Part shown: positions 39,352 to 51,246 of the stretch, one piece after another
Layout: each line of letters begins with the position of its first letter
Numbering within the stretch: the first letter of the stretch is position 1
Origin: Ectocarpus siliculosus
Taxonomy: Eukaryota; Sar; Phaeophyceae; Ectocarpales; Ectocarpaceae
DNA: 64,000 nt
Direction: 5' to 3'
Assembly: GCA_000310025.1 (NCBI GenBank)
Contig: FN649745.1
Coordinates: 1,470,828-1,534,827 of the forward strand
Program-made: the position numbers and the translations under genes
Notes under the pieces: model-generated
Databases searched by the model: none
The model's input: only the letters and a program-made list of their open reading frames with translations
Told to the model about the DNA's origin: nothing

Positions 39352-40136
39352 ACGGAGGGTTCATGATGTTTAGATTTCAGCCAGGGAGAGATTCTTCTTT
39401 ACGCAACGCAACCCCACAAGCAAGGTTCACGATGTGCAGCATGCAACAGGGGGTGGGGGCAATCAAGTATTTACCCTGGTACGCCCTTTCTTCTCGATAT
39501 TGTTCTGTCTAGGTCTCGGCAGTTCGTCATTTATTGCAGCCAGACAACCCGTGCCTATAGTCTAGATCGCGGCTGAGGCATCACGACAATGATATGCCAC
39601 CAGGAACAAGTGAGGTGATGCAAACCAGGTTCCGCGATTGAACTCCATACTTAGAACACATATTGTTCTTTGCTGGCTATTATGTGTTGGTTTTGCTTGA
39701 ATTGCCATTCGCTTTTTCCCAACAGCTCTCAACCGATTCTCTGAAAAGACCAATCGAAAAAACGCAGGCACGATTTCCGGTACACATGTTACCGCGAGAA
39801 ACCGACGCGTTACGACAATCGATTTTGCCTTCCTAACACAGAAGTTGTGCAGTAGTCTGAGAGGTGACGATACGGCTTCCTGGTTATATGCGCTGCTGCT
39901 GCTTTTTTCCGTCCTCACTTGTCCTGGTGCGATACTTGCTGTGCTGTTGTGGGGTCGTGATACAAGCTTAGACACCCGCCGCGGCCAGTACATGTACCGC
40001 TGTTGACTTGCCACACTAGGAACCGGTGGTTCTTTTTCTTGCGTTGCCTTCGTCTACCTCCCCCTGGCTTCGCCCCTCTCTAAGGTCTTGAGTTGGTGCG
40101 TTTAAAAGGGATTGTAGGCGCTACGAGTAAAAGTAC

Positions 40137-40841
40137 CGTGCAGAATAATAACTCGCCGTTGCTCTTCTAAAACGGAGGAGAGGACTTCGCCATCCCGCAA
40201 GGACTTCGCCAAGGCGTTTTCCTCGCATATGCGGAGGGACTGCGACCCCTGGGTAGTGTGTCCAGCTGCCCTGAGGAACGCGTCCCGTGAAGCAGCTGCC
40301 TGGGTGGCATTATTTTAGAGAGGGTCGCACACGATCCGCAACCACGAGCATGATAATCTCAATATGTGCAACGTTTGTTATGGCACGCCTTTTTCTAGTC
40401 TCTAACATTATCGACAGTACAAGATATATGTTCTCGAAAGCAGCAGCCAACGCCTTGTGTGCTAAGAAATATAGTTCTAGATTCCGTAAACTGTGTTTGG
40501 CTATGGCAATACGAGCAACACAGGTGAATCAGCATCATAGACCGAAGGACATCTTGGAGTGTGTGACAGCGGTACTAACACGCGCGGGTTCAGTTGCTTG
40601 GGAAGGCTTACATACTACTTCCTGAAACTAGAGGCAAACCTGGCGCCAGGCCAGAACTTGAGCAATCTCATGCGTATACCTTGGTCAAACGTGGAAGGCG
40701 CGTTGAAACCGCGGCCTTCCTCAGCCCTTCTCGTCGCCGTTCATGCGCTAGCTCCTTTCGAATGTCAGCAGGAGGCTCAGCCGGGAGTGAGCTTGGTCCT
40801 TCCGGGTAAGGGTCTGGCGCTACGCCAAGCTCCGTCAAAGG
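40137..40841 (-). CDS. Two probable 5' exons of the giant gene
   Basis: Exon 40841-40680 (54 codons, PLTELGVAPDPYPEGP then a basic helix) has a ttgcag acceptor and gtatac donor, phase 0. Exon 40239-40137 (SLRICEENALAKSLRDGEV) has a gtcgcag acceptor and ends in phase 1 at gtactt. Both are in the same orientation and codon style as the giant gene. An exon converting phase 1 to phase 2 would be needed before 39334 to join them; candidates lie near 39920-40000 but none is clear. They could instead form a small separate gene. Confidence 0.5.
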
Positions 40842-41962
40842 CTGCAAGTCAGAGTATAGGAACCTTGCGAACAAGAACAAGAACGTGAAGGACGATGAAA
40901 CCGCGCAGAAAGCGTGTACAGGAGGACCCTTCAGGATACTATGCATGAGGCACTTGCCGGAGGACCCTCTTCTCGTGGCATTAGGCTCCGTATGTCCCGA
41001 CCATTGTTCGTCCCTCTGCGTTGCTATAACCGATTACCCATGACGAACCAACTACCCAACACCTTTCTTCTACACCTTCCCAGCACGAGCATGTACCAAA
41101 TTGTCTTGTTGACCGTTGTTACCCACTTGGGAGATATCGTTGTGTGCCGCTCGGGAAATCGTGGAAATACAGGTAGTCTTCGCTGACGCTATGGATTCAT
41201 TGCTAACCTACGTTAGACTCTTTTCTATAGATAGAGATGGGTTCGTTGTGTAATCTGTAGCATATCTACATATACCTTTGTAGTGTACAAACATGTAGCA
41301 TAGCTCCGGTTCTTCTGCAGCAGCAGAGCAGCGGGAAGACAAGAAAACGTCACCAAACTTCTCTATACAACAGCATTACCTCCTGATGAACTGATGACGA
41401 GCTTTCGTTCGAATCTCCACCCCTCCTCTTGATGGCAGGGACGGCATCGATCGTAAAGTTGACGGAACCCAGGGCTCAGGCGCCGATCGGGTAGCTTCAT
41501 GCTCCATGTCACGCGTGTCGGCAGCAGCAAATCTCCCTACATGTTCCGTCCAGTACTATTCCCTGCTCACTGCTGTGCGGAGCTCACGTATACCGCTATG
41601 TGCACAAGCTACAGCTGTTCATCCAGCTAGGCTCTCTACGAGCCCAGCAGGCCAGAGCTGGACTTAACAAGGCTAGACGGACACACAAGAGGTTGGGGAG
41701 TTGAGAGGTGAGAGACTCAACAGAGCGGCGAGACTACATCACCTATGCATACACGCCGACCTGCTGGCCGTTTTTTTATTCACGGGACTGTGGGACCCCG
41801 CAATCTCGTCCAATCCCGATCGCGGGGTAAATGTATAGCTGTAAACCCGCCGCTCTTTGCTGCTTGCGGCTTGCCTTCTGCCTTCCCGAGCCAAGACCCT
41901 TGCCCTCGTCGAAGTTCGTACCGCCCAAAACGTTTTTCAGTACTTGCACTTGTATATCTAAG
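40842..41962. other. Intergenic zone between divergent genes (likely shared promoter region)
   Basis: It separates the minus-strand giant gene from the plus-strand EF-hand gene. No convincing exon, repeat or RNA gene is visible. The true first exon of the giant gene may lie here. Confidence 0.5.
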
Positions 41963-44900
41963 ATGGGGTCCGCTGCTTCTACGGCCGTTCATCTGGCGCA
42001 GCGCAAGAAAAAGACAAATGCGCTTTTGCTACAGTATGCAGACGCAAAGTGAGTGAACAGCAGTTTGCCGAGTTACGTAGGGAATTGTCTACAACATGTA
42101 CCCGCGGGTGGTCTATTGGGTACCCCCGCAGCCTACTAAGGGCCAGTCATGGGTTCGATTCCTGGCAAAGTGAATCCTTTTCTCACATAATGAATGCTGG
42201 TCTAAGTTGGAAGCGACGCGCTGCAAAGAAAGCTCGTTGTGAGTAAACTAGATCGACTTCATAAGTCGCGAGGGAACGGATTGCTGTAAGAACCCTTATC
42301 GCGATAAAAATATCTTAGGCAGGAACCGCAAGGGGGGTCCAACCCCCCCCTCCTCTGCGGCCCCGGTTGGGTCGTCTAGCTAGCAGAAGTGGAGGATAGG
42401 GACCAGAGGAGCAGACGACAGAGTCCAAAGACGAGAGAAAAATATATATATATATATATGTACACTACGGTAGGGGAACCTGTTTGTTTGTGCCGGTACG
42501 TGTCCAGAGATTTCACCGGCACTAAACCGGGCACCCGGCACTATTGCGAATAGTGCTAAAACGGCACTATTGAGGGCTGGCCAATCCCTCATTTTTGCCG
42601 GTCTGGCACTAATGAGGTTGCGTTCGACTTATACGGTGTATCCCTCATTAGTGCCGGTCTGGCACTATTGAGGTTGTGTTCGACTTTTATGGTGTAGCGC
42701 CCACGCTTGCAGGGTCAACATAGTACGAAATGGATCGACAATCCTGTTGAGTGCAGTTCCAGCGTCGGCGTGGGCAGACTTTCTTTCCTGCGACACGTGT
42801 GGTTCGATCCTGTGGAGCCCACAAGAGTTTTGTTGTAAAATAAGATACAGTAGTTTCGGGCTGCAGCCTAACCAGGACTAGTCGACGGGGAAAGAAGGCA
42901 CGTCATGTACTCGAGTAAGCTGTGACGGGACAAACTGCTTGTAAAGCTCTCGCTCGTACAAAATATCACTGCTCGTTGCCTACTTCGATGTTGCAGAATG
43001 AAAATGAAGAAACTCCAAAAAAAAAAGGGCACCAAGACAACAAAAAAAAAACAGCTGTAACCCCCGCCCTCACTACGTCGGGACAAATTATCTCCTGTCT
43101 GCCTGGCGCACCCGCTTCGATGTTGCAAGAAAAAGCAAAAAAAAGCAAAAAAAACGAGAAGAACGACAGGCAGCGCACCGCAACAAATCAAACAACCATC
43201 ACAACCACAGCTGTACCCCCCGCCCTTACTCCGTAGCAGCAACAAACTCTCTCATGTCTGCCTGACGCAGCACGTGTACCCTATTTCTCTGTGTGGAGTC
43301 TGTCTTCTCTGCCTGGTGTGTGTGTGTGTGTGTTCGCGCGCGCGGGGTAACCGGCACTATTGGGGGTGAAAGCGGCGCCGAACCGGCACTATACCGGGCA
43401 AGCTCTCAATAGTGCCGGTCTGGCACTCTGGCACTATTGAGAGCACCGCCTGTGTCCAGAGATTTTACCGGCGCTATATCGGGCACCTGGCACTAATCAA
43501 CCGGCACTAAACAGGTCCCCCTACTGTATGAACTTGCCGATGTTGACCCTTAAATCCTTCGTCTCTCTTCCATCTATCCATGTGCTGACGGGAGTTGAGA
43601 GAACAACCCCTTGGAGACTATCGAGGAGAGAGGAAGGCCGCGGCGACGGGCTATGTCGAAAGGGAGTTCACATACTACAATGTGATGTAGGGGGGTGGCT
43701 CCGCCGTGTGCAAAACGGCGTCGTCGCGTTGCAGCGCTATCACTTTGCATCGAACTACCTGCAATCTACTGCGGAAACGACTATTGGTGACCGATATTCG
43801 TGTTGTTACTGCTTTGACGCTTTGCACTTCTCCGCACCTACCTGTACCGTGCGAAACGTCTCAAGAGGATCGCTTGAAGCCACTTTCAAGACAATGAACG
43901 TATCTCCGGACATGCGTCTGTCCTGGCTTCAACGATGGCAGTCCATGGATGAAGATGGCTCCAACCTTCTAGACTACCCCGAGTTTCTGCAGGCGTGCGA
44001 GCTCCGCGATAACATGTGGAGCTGGCGGATGTTCAACCTCCTCGACAAGAACTTTGTAGGTGCGTCTTCTATTGTGTTGCCCGACGATAACAGCAGGCAG
44101 CGGCTCAGTATCCTGTACCTGGTACCTTATAAAACTGCTGTGGTGCTACTGTAAGTTCTAGTTAACGTAAACGAAAGTTCTCAAGGGGTTTAAGCCGCGC
44201 GATGAATGCAAGAATAGTAGTCCGCCGAATTCATATTTTGAGTTCCTCCGACTAGTGGCCGAGCGTCGCTCATCTCAATTGCAGAGTGCGTAATACCCGA
44301 TGTACGACATCACGGGTGACTATTGGCTTTTGAGAATATATATCTACCGCACGGCATCGTACCAGATGAGAGACGTACTACCACGGAGTGTCGAAAGTTC
44401 CGCCTCTGCCTCTACTTTTTTTTTCTCAGGGTGTGTTGATTTCTTCACCTTCTTTAGCTCGCTACCACGATTTCTGGTGTTCGACCGTGCCAATGCGGTA
44501 GAAGTGGCATTCCGGATGTGCAGCCGCAGAGGATCCACCTGGGACCCGGATAAGTCGGTCTTAGACGAGAAAGACATCCGACTGTTCGTCGAAGAGCGGT
44601 GAGAATAAAACAAATTACACAGAACACTCTCCTATTGTTTAAAATGCAACAGCTAGCATGAATCGCCTGCTTTCTCGTGAGGCCCTATTTTTGGCTTGAC
44701 AACGACTTCCGTATTGCCGGTGAGGTAAGCTCGCTTTACCAAATAACCGGTGCGACACCTGTCTGTGCAAAACAATCGAAATCCTGCAGGTACCCGACAC
44801 TGGATCGAAAGCATACCCTGCACCGTGCGCTGGAGATCTTAGCGCATCTGGATAATGATTGTTCTGGTGGTGTAAGCATCGACGAATTCGAGCACTTCTG

Positions 44901-47900
44901 CAAGACGTGAGAAGTGAACCCAGTCTGCCATTCTTTGCCACCCAGAGTGGTATCCGTACATGGGATCCGCGATTCCTCGTCTCTTTTTCGTCCAATCCGG
45001 CAGGATACTTCACCATCTCTACAACGAAGGCGCAAGTACGATCAATCGTGAAGGCTTTGAGCTCGTCGGGCCAAGAACGGAGACGAACGCTAATAGACGA
45101 TCTCGTCAACATCCTCGCACTCACACCTACAATAGATGGTTGGCTTTTTCGGCAACGGCACTTGAAACGGATAGCCGTGCGATTGGCTGGACAGCGATTC
45201 TAGGTGTCCTGAGAGATCGAGTGTCTGTGCCACTCCACACCCCCTTGTTTGCAGGAACCCTGTTTTCCTAACGGCAGTGCAGGAGACACTTCAGTCCATG
45301 CGACATACTTTTTTCGGCGAACGTTATTGGCAAGACTTCACCAAAGCGGCGAGGACGTTCGACAAACCAGTGCAGCGTGAGATATTCTGCTCATCGCAGG
45401 TGTGACGGAAGCTCTTCTGGATATGTGTGACTTCGTTGCTGCGAACTAGGGACGATGTGGTGCAGCTTCCAACCAACTTTCTCATTGCACGGAAAAAAAA
45501 CATATATTGTTCCCGGCCCACGGTACTTGCTCCCACAACTCCCTGTCATGATAGTGCATCTACCGCTATCAAGCGCACTTAATCGGCGGAACTTCGAATA
45601 GCATCGCCCCCCCTTCCACCGCACCGCTTGATAGTCCAACGGGCCAGCGTGCCAGACAAGTCCGACATAAGTTGCCCCCTCTTGCGATTCCTAGCCCCGA
45701 CATGCCCAAATGTGATACGCAAGGAAATTGCATGAGGCACAAGACGATCATTGTCGTCCGCCGATCAATCTGTCAATTCGCTGCCCACTCGTCTGGAGTA
45801 TCAGACAGGCATAGATGGCGGGGACACAGGCGCAGGCGGGTTGGTCACGGCGGTTAACCGACGGGTTGCTGCAGCCGCGCAGCGTCAATTCCAAACGATG
45901 GTCTTGGCTGCAGCCAGCAGAAAGAGGCAAATGTTGCACGGCATGAGCTCAATGGGAAACACAACAGAAAAAAAAAACCAGAGGGTCGTGTCCAAATCTA
46001 GTATCGGGCGTCATCTGAAATCAGGGGTGAGTCAACAAGGTTTGGACAAGAAGGTGGAGTGCGACGCACGTACAGGTTAGAGGTGTTTGATTCGACAAGA
46101 ATTGACTTCTAGAAGTAAACTGGGTTGGCGTGAACTGGTTCGTCTGTCGGCGCCGCTCAGTGCGCACTGCCGGTGTCGGCATCATTGTGTGCTTTTAGCC
46201 CCTGTTCGAATAGCAGATCGTGTAAACCTCCTGGAGTTCGCGTACTGGCTAGATCAGTCGCCACCACATCAGAACGGGTCACTGTTGCCTGCCATTGCTC
46301 ATCTGAGATCAACATTGGAATTTCTTGTTGGCTACTTTTTGCGCACGTAAATGCACAGGGCAACGAACGACCAGCAGTTGCTAAACCTGGAGACGTCATC
46401 ATGAAGCGACTGAAGTTGTGGACAGCAGCAACAAGTGCCGTAGACAACGACCGACCCTTAACGACACGCGTGGAAAAAGCGAGAGCGACGCTTCGAAGAG
46501 TCGTATCTGACTCCGATTTGGGAAATATCGGAAAGTCTGAGAGATCAGCAAAGGTTCGTATGCAGATCGTGGATACCTTCCTGTGGTGCTCACGATTTCC
46601 TTACGCCCGACATATCAAGTAAAAGGCTATTCCAATCAACCGTTGGCAGCGTATGTAGCAGCTGTTGCGTTTCGCTGCGTTGTATTTCTTGGCCTCAACG
46701 TTTTCTGAACGCTTTCGGGCGCTCTGCCAGCACCGATGTACATAATACCGCACCGTTCAAACTCAGTTACCGCGCCAATACCGCTTGTTGACCCTCGTTC
46801 TCTCGATGGCGATGCCTATCTTTTCACGGTCTCCAACAGTTAAAGGACGGTCCTACAAGCGCCCGGGCTCGCTGGGCACGATCAATGAGCCCAGCGGAGC
46901 TCTCCTCTCCCGTGAAAATCGCCAGCAAGCGCGAGACTAAACACCTTGCGGAGAGTGCGCGCGACATCTCCCAAAGCGGAGGCGCTATTCGGGAGCTGTC
47001 GGCCCGAAAGATGGCGGACACGCGGGACTGGCTCAAAGTTGAGTCTGAAATGCTGACCGAAGCAGCCAAGGGTGCGGCCAGGGACTTGGAGAAGTTCGGG
47101 AGGCTCAAAGCAACTGTTACCGTTGCTGTTGCGGTCAATCGGATGCGGGCCCTGGCTGAAGCGGCGAGACAGGCGAGACAGGCGAAGCGCAAATATGAGT
47201 CGAAGTAGGGGCACGTCGAGCCCCCGAGTCCTTTCTTCTTTGACGAAAAGCTCGCCATCCATTGTAGAGTGTTCAGAAACCACATTCAAACTCTCACTCA
47301 TTTGCGGGCTCCGGCCAGGTAGTCCTGCTTGCCAACCAAGCAGATCAAACCACAACCAAAGAGGTGGGGCTATGTGAAAGTTGCAAGCGCCTTTTCTCTT
47401 CGCCGCAACCACCATCGAGATACCAGGCGGAGACTCGTTTGTACAATAGCTCACGTTTCTAGTTCTGTGTCACGGGTGTTTCCCACCGCGTACAGCGCGG
47501 TACCAATAATCCTCACCGTGCAAGGATATTGACACCGGGTTTGTGTCCGAATCATCGTGTCAAACAATCACGAGCACCCGCAGAAGAGTAGAGGAAGGGG
47601 TGGTGGGCCAAGGTAACCCCCGTTCGGATGTTATTTGTCTCCGGTTCGCCTCAACCAGCGACCGGACGGCGAGACTGCCCGGAACACCGGCAAGCGGGTG
47701 GGCGAGGCTGCCAAGGTCGGTGGCGAAAAGGCCCTCTCAGCTCTCAGGCGGTCCTTCGTCGCCATCACCGCCGCGAGATACTTCAGCGAGGCCGGCCCAG
47801 ACCCTGCACGAGGAGAACTGCGACGGCACGATCAGCAACGCCCTACCAGTGCCAACCTGGTGAGGATTCTTGTCGCTTCTGTCCATGTTCTGACTATGCC

Positions 47901-50218
47901 CCTAAATGTGGCTTCGGCTACTGACTGTCGTTGTCTGAACCCAGCATTTTTCTGTGCGACTTTAGACAAAGCAAGATATCTAAGGTAGTGACCGTTTGAT
48001 TCTGTGCCTCTCCCTGCCGTCCAGTGAATTTACTGTATCTTTGAAGTAAAATGTCGATCGGCATCGTCGAAAGAAATACCCGCTGTTGATTTTTTGGTGC
48101 AAGGCTACCGCACAAAGCAGTACGCTATGCTTCCTGTTTTCTAATGATCGCGATGGTTGGGGTGGGAAACGGAAATATCGAGGAGGGCGGTGACCCAAAC
48201 GTTGCCGACAGTGGAGACGGGATGCTGCTTGGTGAAGACGAGGATAGCGAGGATTCACAGCGAGCTAGAGAGGATTTCGAGAGCGAGGTGCCGGCGACGG
48301 CGGTAGAAAAACCCTGGGATATCCTGACCGATGCTAAAGCTAAGGCGGAGGTGAAAATGTTCCAGGAGCGACACTGGGCAGTAACGGAGAAGTTTTACGC
48401 AAACCTTGTCACTGCGTCGGAGAGACTCGAAGAGAAAAGAACCAAGGAGAAAGGGTGGGTTTTGTTAATTTCAAAAAGAAAGCTACGATATTCCATTTTA
48501 CAATACACCACTCGTACGCCGCAAACAAACGTATTCAAGGCCATATTCTCGAAGCATCACAGCAACCATTCGGAATATGCTCTTGATGACGTGGTTGTGG
48601 CTGAACAATACGTCGTATTTCACGATGGAATATCGACTAGCTTCGAAGCCCTCCATTACATGTAGTTTCAGATCACTGAGACAGTTATCACACGAAATAT
48701 TTATTCGCCCACGGAGAATCTTTGAATTGGTACATTCTCGGAGTGACTTGGCCACGCCACAAACGTTACCTGTGGTGAACAGGTTAGCAACGACGGGCAC
48801 AGGCATTCAACCACACACAACGTTACGGACAATAGGATGAAATGCAGTTGCCGACGCACCAGTACACACATTGCACGCAGCGCGGTATATGCGCGCATAT
48901 ACCCGGTAACGTCTTCACACGTCAAGCCGACGGGCGCGTTTGAAAGATCTGTCGAACCATGGCCAAAACGAAGTACGATGATTTGACCGGACACATCTCC
49001 TCAACCCCATTTCCGTCCTGGTGGCATAGACTAAAGTACTTACACTATCGAGCGATGTCGACAAAAAAGCTCTGATGACAATTGTTGCTTGACGTATCAA
49101 ACAAACTTCATTCTCTTTGTCCTAGGTCCTGAGCTGTTGTATCTCAACGAAATGTGCTGGGATGCTTGTAGTGCCTCTGGTGCTAGAGAGACTTCACTAA
49201 AGTTAATCCACTTTTCTCGCGGGTTTACCCGGGACGAGTGGCCATCATGTCCAACGCCCAATTGGCAGGAAATACTCAATCTTGAGCGGGATTGTTGGCA
49301 AGAAACAATGGTTGAATGTGACCCCCCGTGCCTCTCTTTATTACGTTCCGTGTACGAAAAAAGATACGACTTCTCGGCGGACTTCCCGAAACTATGGTGC
49401 GCGGCTAACATGCGTGGCAGCCAAGGAGAAAGAGAGATCCAGTACCGACGGAAGCGGCGATCAAGCGCGTCGAAAAAGGCGGCGAATGTGTATTTACGTT
49501 TCATTACGTTGTGGCAGGCAAGTTGGGCCTTTTGCCGTGTCTTCAAGACGGTTATTGGCGTGTGCCGCCTTGTCAAGGTGTTTCTCGAGGCCGAGCGGTT
49601 GAGACCCCACGAAAGAATTGTGAAGAATTGGCACCATGCATGCTTCTCGTGGCAAGCAGACCTCAAAGCTTCACACTACCGTGTACTGGAGTATGCACCG
49701 ACCACATTTCCGTCCGTCATGCTTTTAGCTTCATGTATGCATACTCGATGTCAACCGACACGGGGAACGAGAACAATCAACCGTGTAGGCAAGTACTTGC
49801 GAGCATAAAAAATAACAGTAAATTAGTACTCCAACGACACCAGGTGGCCGGCGATGACAGCGGCCGCTCGAAGCTCGCAAAGGCTTTCAACCGATGGCGG
49901 CTGAACACCTGCGACGCCGCCGTGGACGACCTGAGCGGTAGCTTGTCAACGCTGAGTAGAGGTGGCACGGCGGCATCAGAAGAGAGTTCCACGTACGCCC
50001 CCCGGCACATACCGAGCCTCAAGGAGATGTGGGAATCTGCTGCTGCTGCTGGAGAGGGCGAGGGCACCCATGTGCACGCCATTATCATGAGGAAGGCTCA
50101 AGCCGATCGACCTCTTCCACGCGAGCTGTGCGAGGCGTACGAGCGGGAGATGGTCGAGAGGATCGACCGTCGCCAGGCGGAGAACAACGTCCCCATCGTC
50201 CCCATGCCCATTTGCTAA
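41963..50218 (+). CDS. EF-hand calcium-binding protein with MGSAAS N-terminus, about 810 residues
   Basis: Exons 41963-42048, 43866-44059, 44430-44598, 44790-44906, 45255-45399, 45799-46026 and 46359-46553 join with matching phases, giving 378 residues. Then come 46840-47204, 47659-47859, 48183-48454, about 49430-49517, and the terminal exon 49844-50218 (TAA). EF-hand loops seen: DEDGSNLLDYPE and DNDCSGGVSIDE (both canonical at positions 1, 3, 5 and 12). DKNFVGCVDFFT is degenerate at position 12. The start MGSAAS fits N-myristoylation, so membrane attachment is possible. The C-terminal half is charged and coiled-coil-like (KMFQERHWAVTEKFYANLV; LAKAFNRWRL). The junction between 47204 and 47659 does not phase-match (a stop at 47206 or a missed exon), so the gene might end there. 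The last intron appears to use a GC donor. Confidence 0.78.
42095..42170 (+). other. Degenerate tRNA-like (pol III box) segment in intron 1 of the EF-hand gene
   Basis: TGGTCTATTGG (42109-42119) resembles a box A and GGTTCGATTCC (42152-42162) is a perfect box B at tRNA spacing. The flanks do not form an acceptor stem, so it reads as a tRNA-derived SINE head or tRNA relic. Confidence 0.3.
42442..42459. repeat. (TA)n microsatellite
   Basis: Nine TA units, 8 bp before the left end of the pogo-like MITE. Confidence 0.9.
42597..42707. repeat. 55-bp tandem repeat inside the MITE
   Basis: GCCGGTCTGGCACTA followed by ATGAGGTTGCGTTCGACTTA recurs one period later with a few changes (starts near 42597 and 42652). 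Confidence 0.75.
42983..43268. repeat. Imperfect tandem duplication with A-tracts inside the MITE
   Basis: CTTCGATGTTGCA plus an A-rich run, then ACAGCTGTA with CCCCCGCCCT, and then GTCTGCCTG occur in the same order twice, starting near 42983 and near 43115. Confidence 0.7.
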
Positions 50219-50967
50219 CTAGTGTCGATGATCGGTCACGGTATAGGATTGTAGTAGTGACATGGTCTGCAGTACCTGTGAGTTTGCTGTCCTTCCTCTG
50301 GATAGAGTCAGAAGTATACAAGGTAACCGCCTGGTATGGTTGGGTCTGAGTGGATGTCGCTACCGTTACCTCTGGGGCCGCTTCCGGCTGTTGCGCTGCG
50401 CAGGCCTGGAAGAACAGTATGCGTTTGTCACGAAAGCTGGTTTCACCTTTTTGGGGGTAAACATTCAGCACTGCTCTTGCCACACAACTTTGCCATCAGA
50501 TGCTTCAGCCGCAAATACCGCACCCCCAAACTTCTGCCACACAACTTCCGAAATCGGCTGTGGTGGAACCTTTTCCGAAGCGATAATGATGGCACTTGGT
50601 TGACGACATCCTGCACGTACATCGCTTGCAGGGAATTGGCGGTGATAGGAAGGTTGCAATCCTCCCCAAAATTCATTTCACATCCAAAGCAGCCGCATAG
50701 ATCGATTTTCAAGCTCGATTGCTGCAAAATTATAGCGAAAACCAAGTGAGCAGCTAGGAAATATTGCGCCTTGGAGCACCGCGAAGTCGACAGGAACGAG
50801 TTGTATGGTGAACCCATGAGGTTGACAGCCAAACAACAAATTTCGACTTCTGTAGAAGCAACACGCATGAATCCCGCCCATGCGTAGGCGGGCAATGCCC
50901 TATTTTAATCGAAAACACTGCACCGCAAACACAAACTAACTAGTATTTCGATATCTTTGCATATGCG

Positions 50968-51034
50968 ATCCCGGTGTAGCTCGGCGCTCTCAACAAGCTA
51001 GCTTGGCTCAACCTGTCGAACAACCAGCTCAGCG
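50968..51034 (+). pseudogene. LRR exon fragment, left arm (in-frame stop)
   Basis: It reads IPV-stop-LGALNKLAWLNLSNNQLSG, a plant-type 24-residue leucine-rich repeat with TAG where IPVELG would have Glu. A GTGAGA donor-like site follows, as at the end of a real exon. Confidence 0.75.
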
Positions 51035-51181
51035 GTGAGAGACGATGTTTATATTTGGATATTTACTGGAGTACCCTGTTTTTGATTCTGGAGAAAATGC
51101 GTGTGTCCCACGCACACATCCAAAAGCTCCAGAAAGAAAAAAGTACCCCAGTTTATATCCAAATCTATCCATCGTCTCTCA

Positions 51182-51246
51182 CCGCTGGTTGTTTGACAGG
51201 TTGAGCCAGGTTCGCTTGTTGAGAGCGCTTAGCTGCACCAGGATCG
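51182..51246 (-). pseudogene. LRR exon fragment, right arm
   Basis: It reads ILVQLSALNKRTWLNLSNNQ. This is the mirrored copy of the left-arm fragment with a 5-bp deletion before the GTGAGA donor-like site. It has no stop, but the repeat is eroded. Confidence 0.7.

Larger units (their letters stand above)
42468..43526. mobile_element. Pogo-like MITE (non-autonomous Tc1/mariner superfamily), 1,059 bp
   Basis: The left end CGGTAGGGGAACCTGTTT and right end AAACAGGTCCCCCTACTG are terminal inverted repeats. They extend inwards with more inverted similarity (GTGTCCAGAGATTT on the left; the same word in direct order near 43450, with CCGGCACTA words clustered at both ends). A TA flanks each side (42466-42467 and 43527-43528), as expected for the TA target duplication of this superfamily; pogo/Fot1/Emigrant ends typically begin CAGTA. 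There is no transposase frame. It sits in the first intron of the EF-hand gene and carries subterminal GGCACTAWTGAGG repeats. Confidence 0.75.

Noticed and set aside
42922-43236. Lys/Thr-rich plus frame inside the MITE
   Set aside because: It arises from the A-tracts of the internal tandem duplication; no transposase motifs.
44677-44723. Candidate EF-hand-gene exon reading RPYFWLDNDFRIAG
   Set aside because: The exons ending at 44598 and starting at 44790 join directly in phase 2, and including this piece breaks the frame into the canonical EF-hand exon.
49089-49808. Intact 239-codon plus frame near the end of the EF-hand gene
   Set aside because: Codon use is not exon-like over most of it. 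Only about 49430-49517 fits a phased exon.
50443-50895. 150-codon minus frame
   Set aside because: No motif, no splice support, and it lies in the convergent 3' zone.
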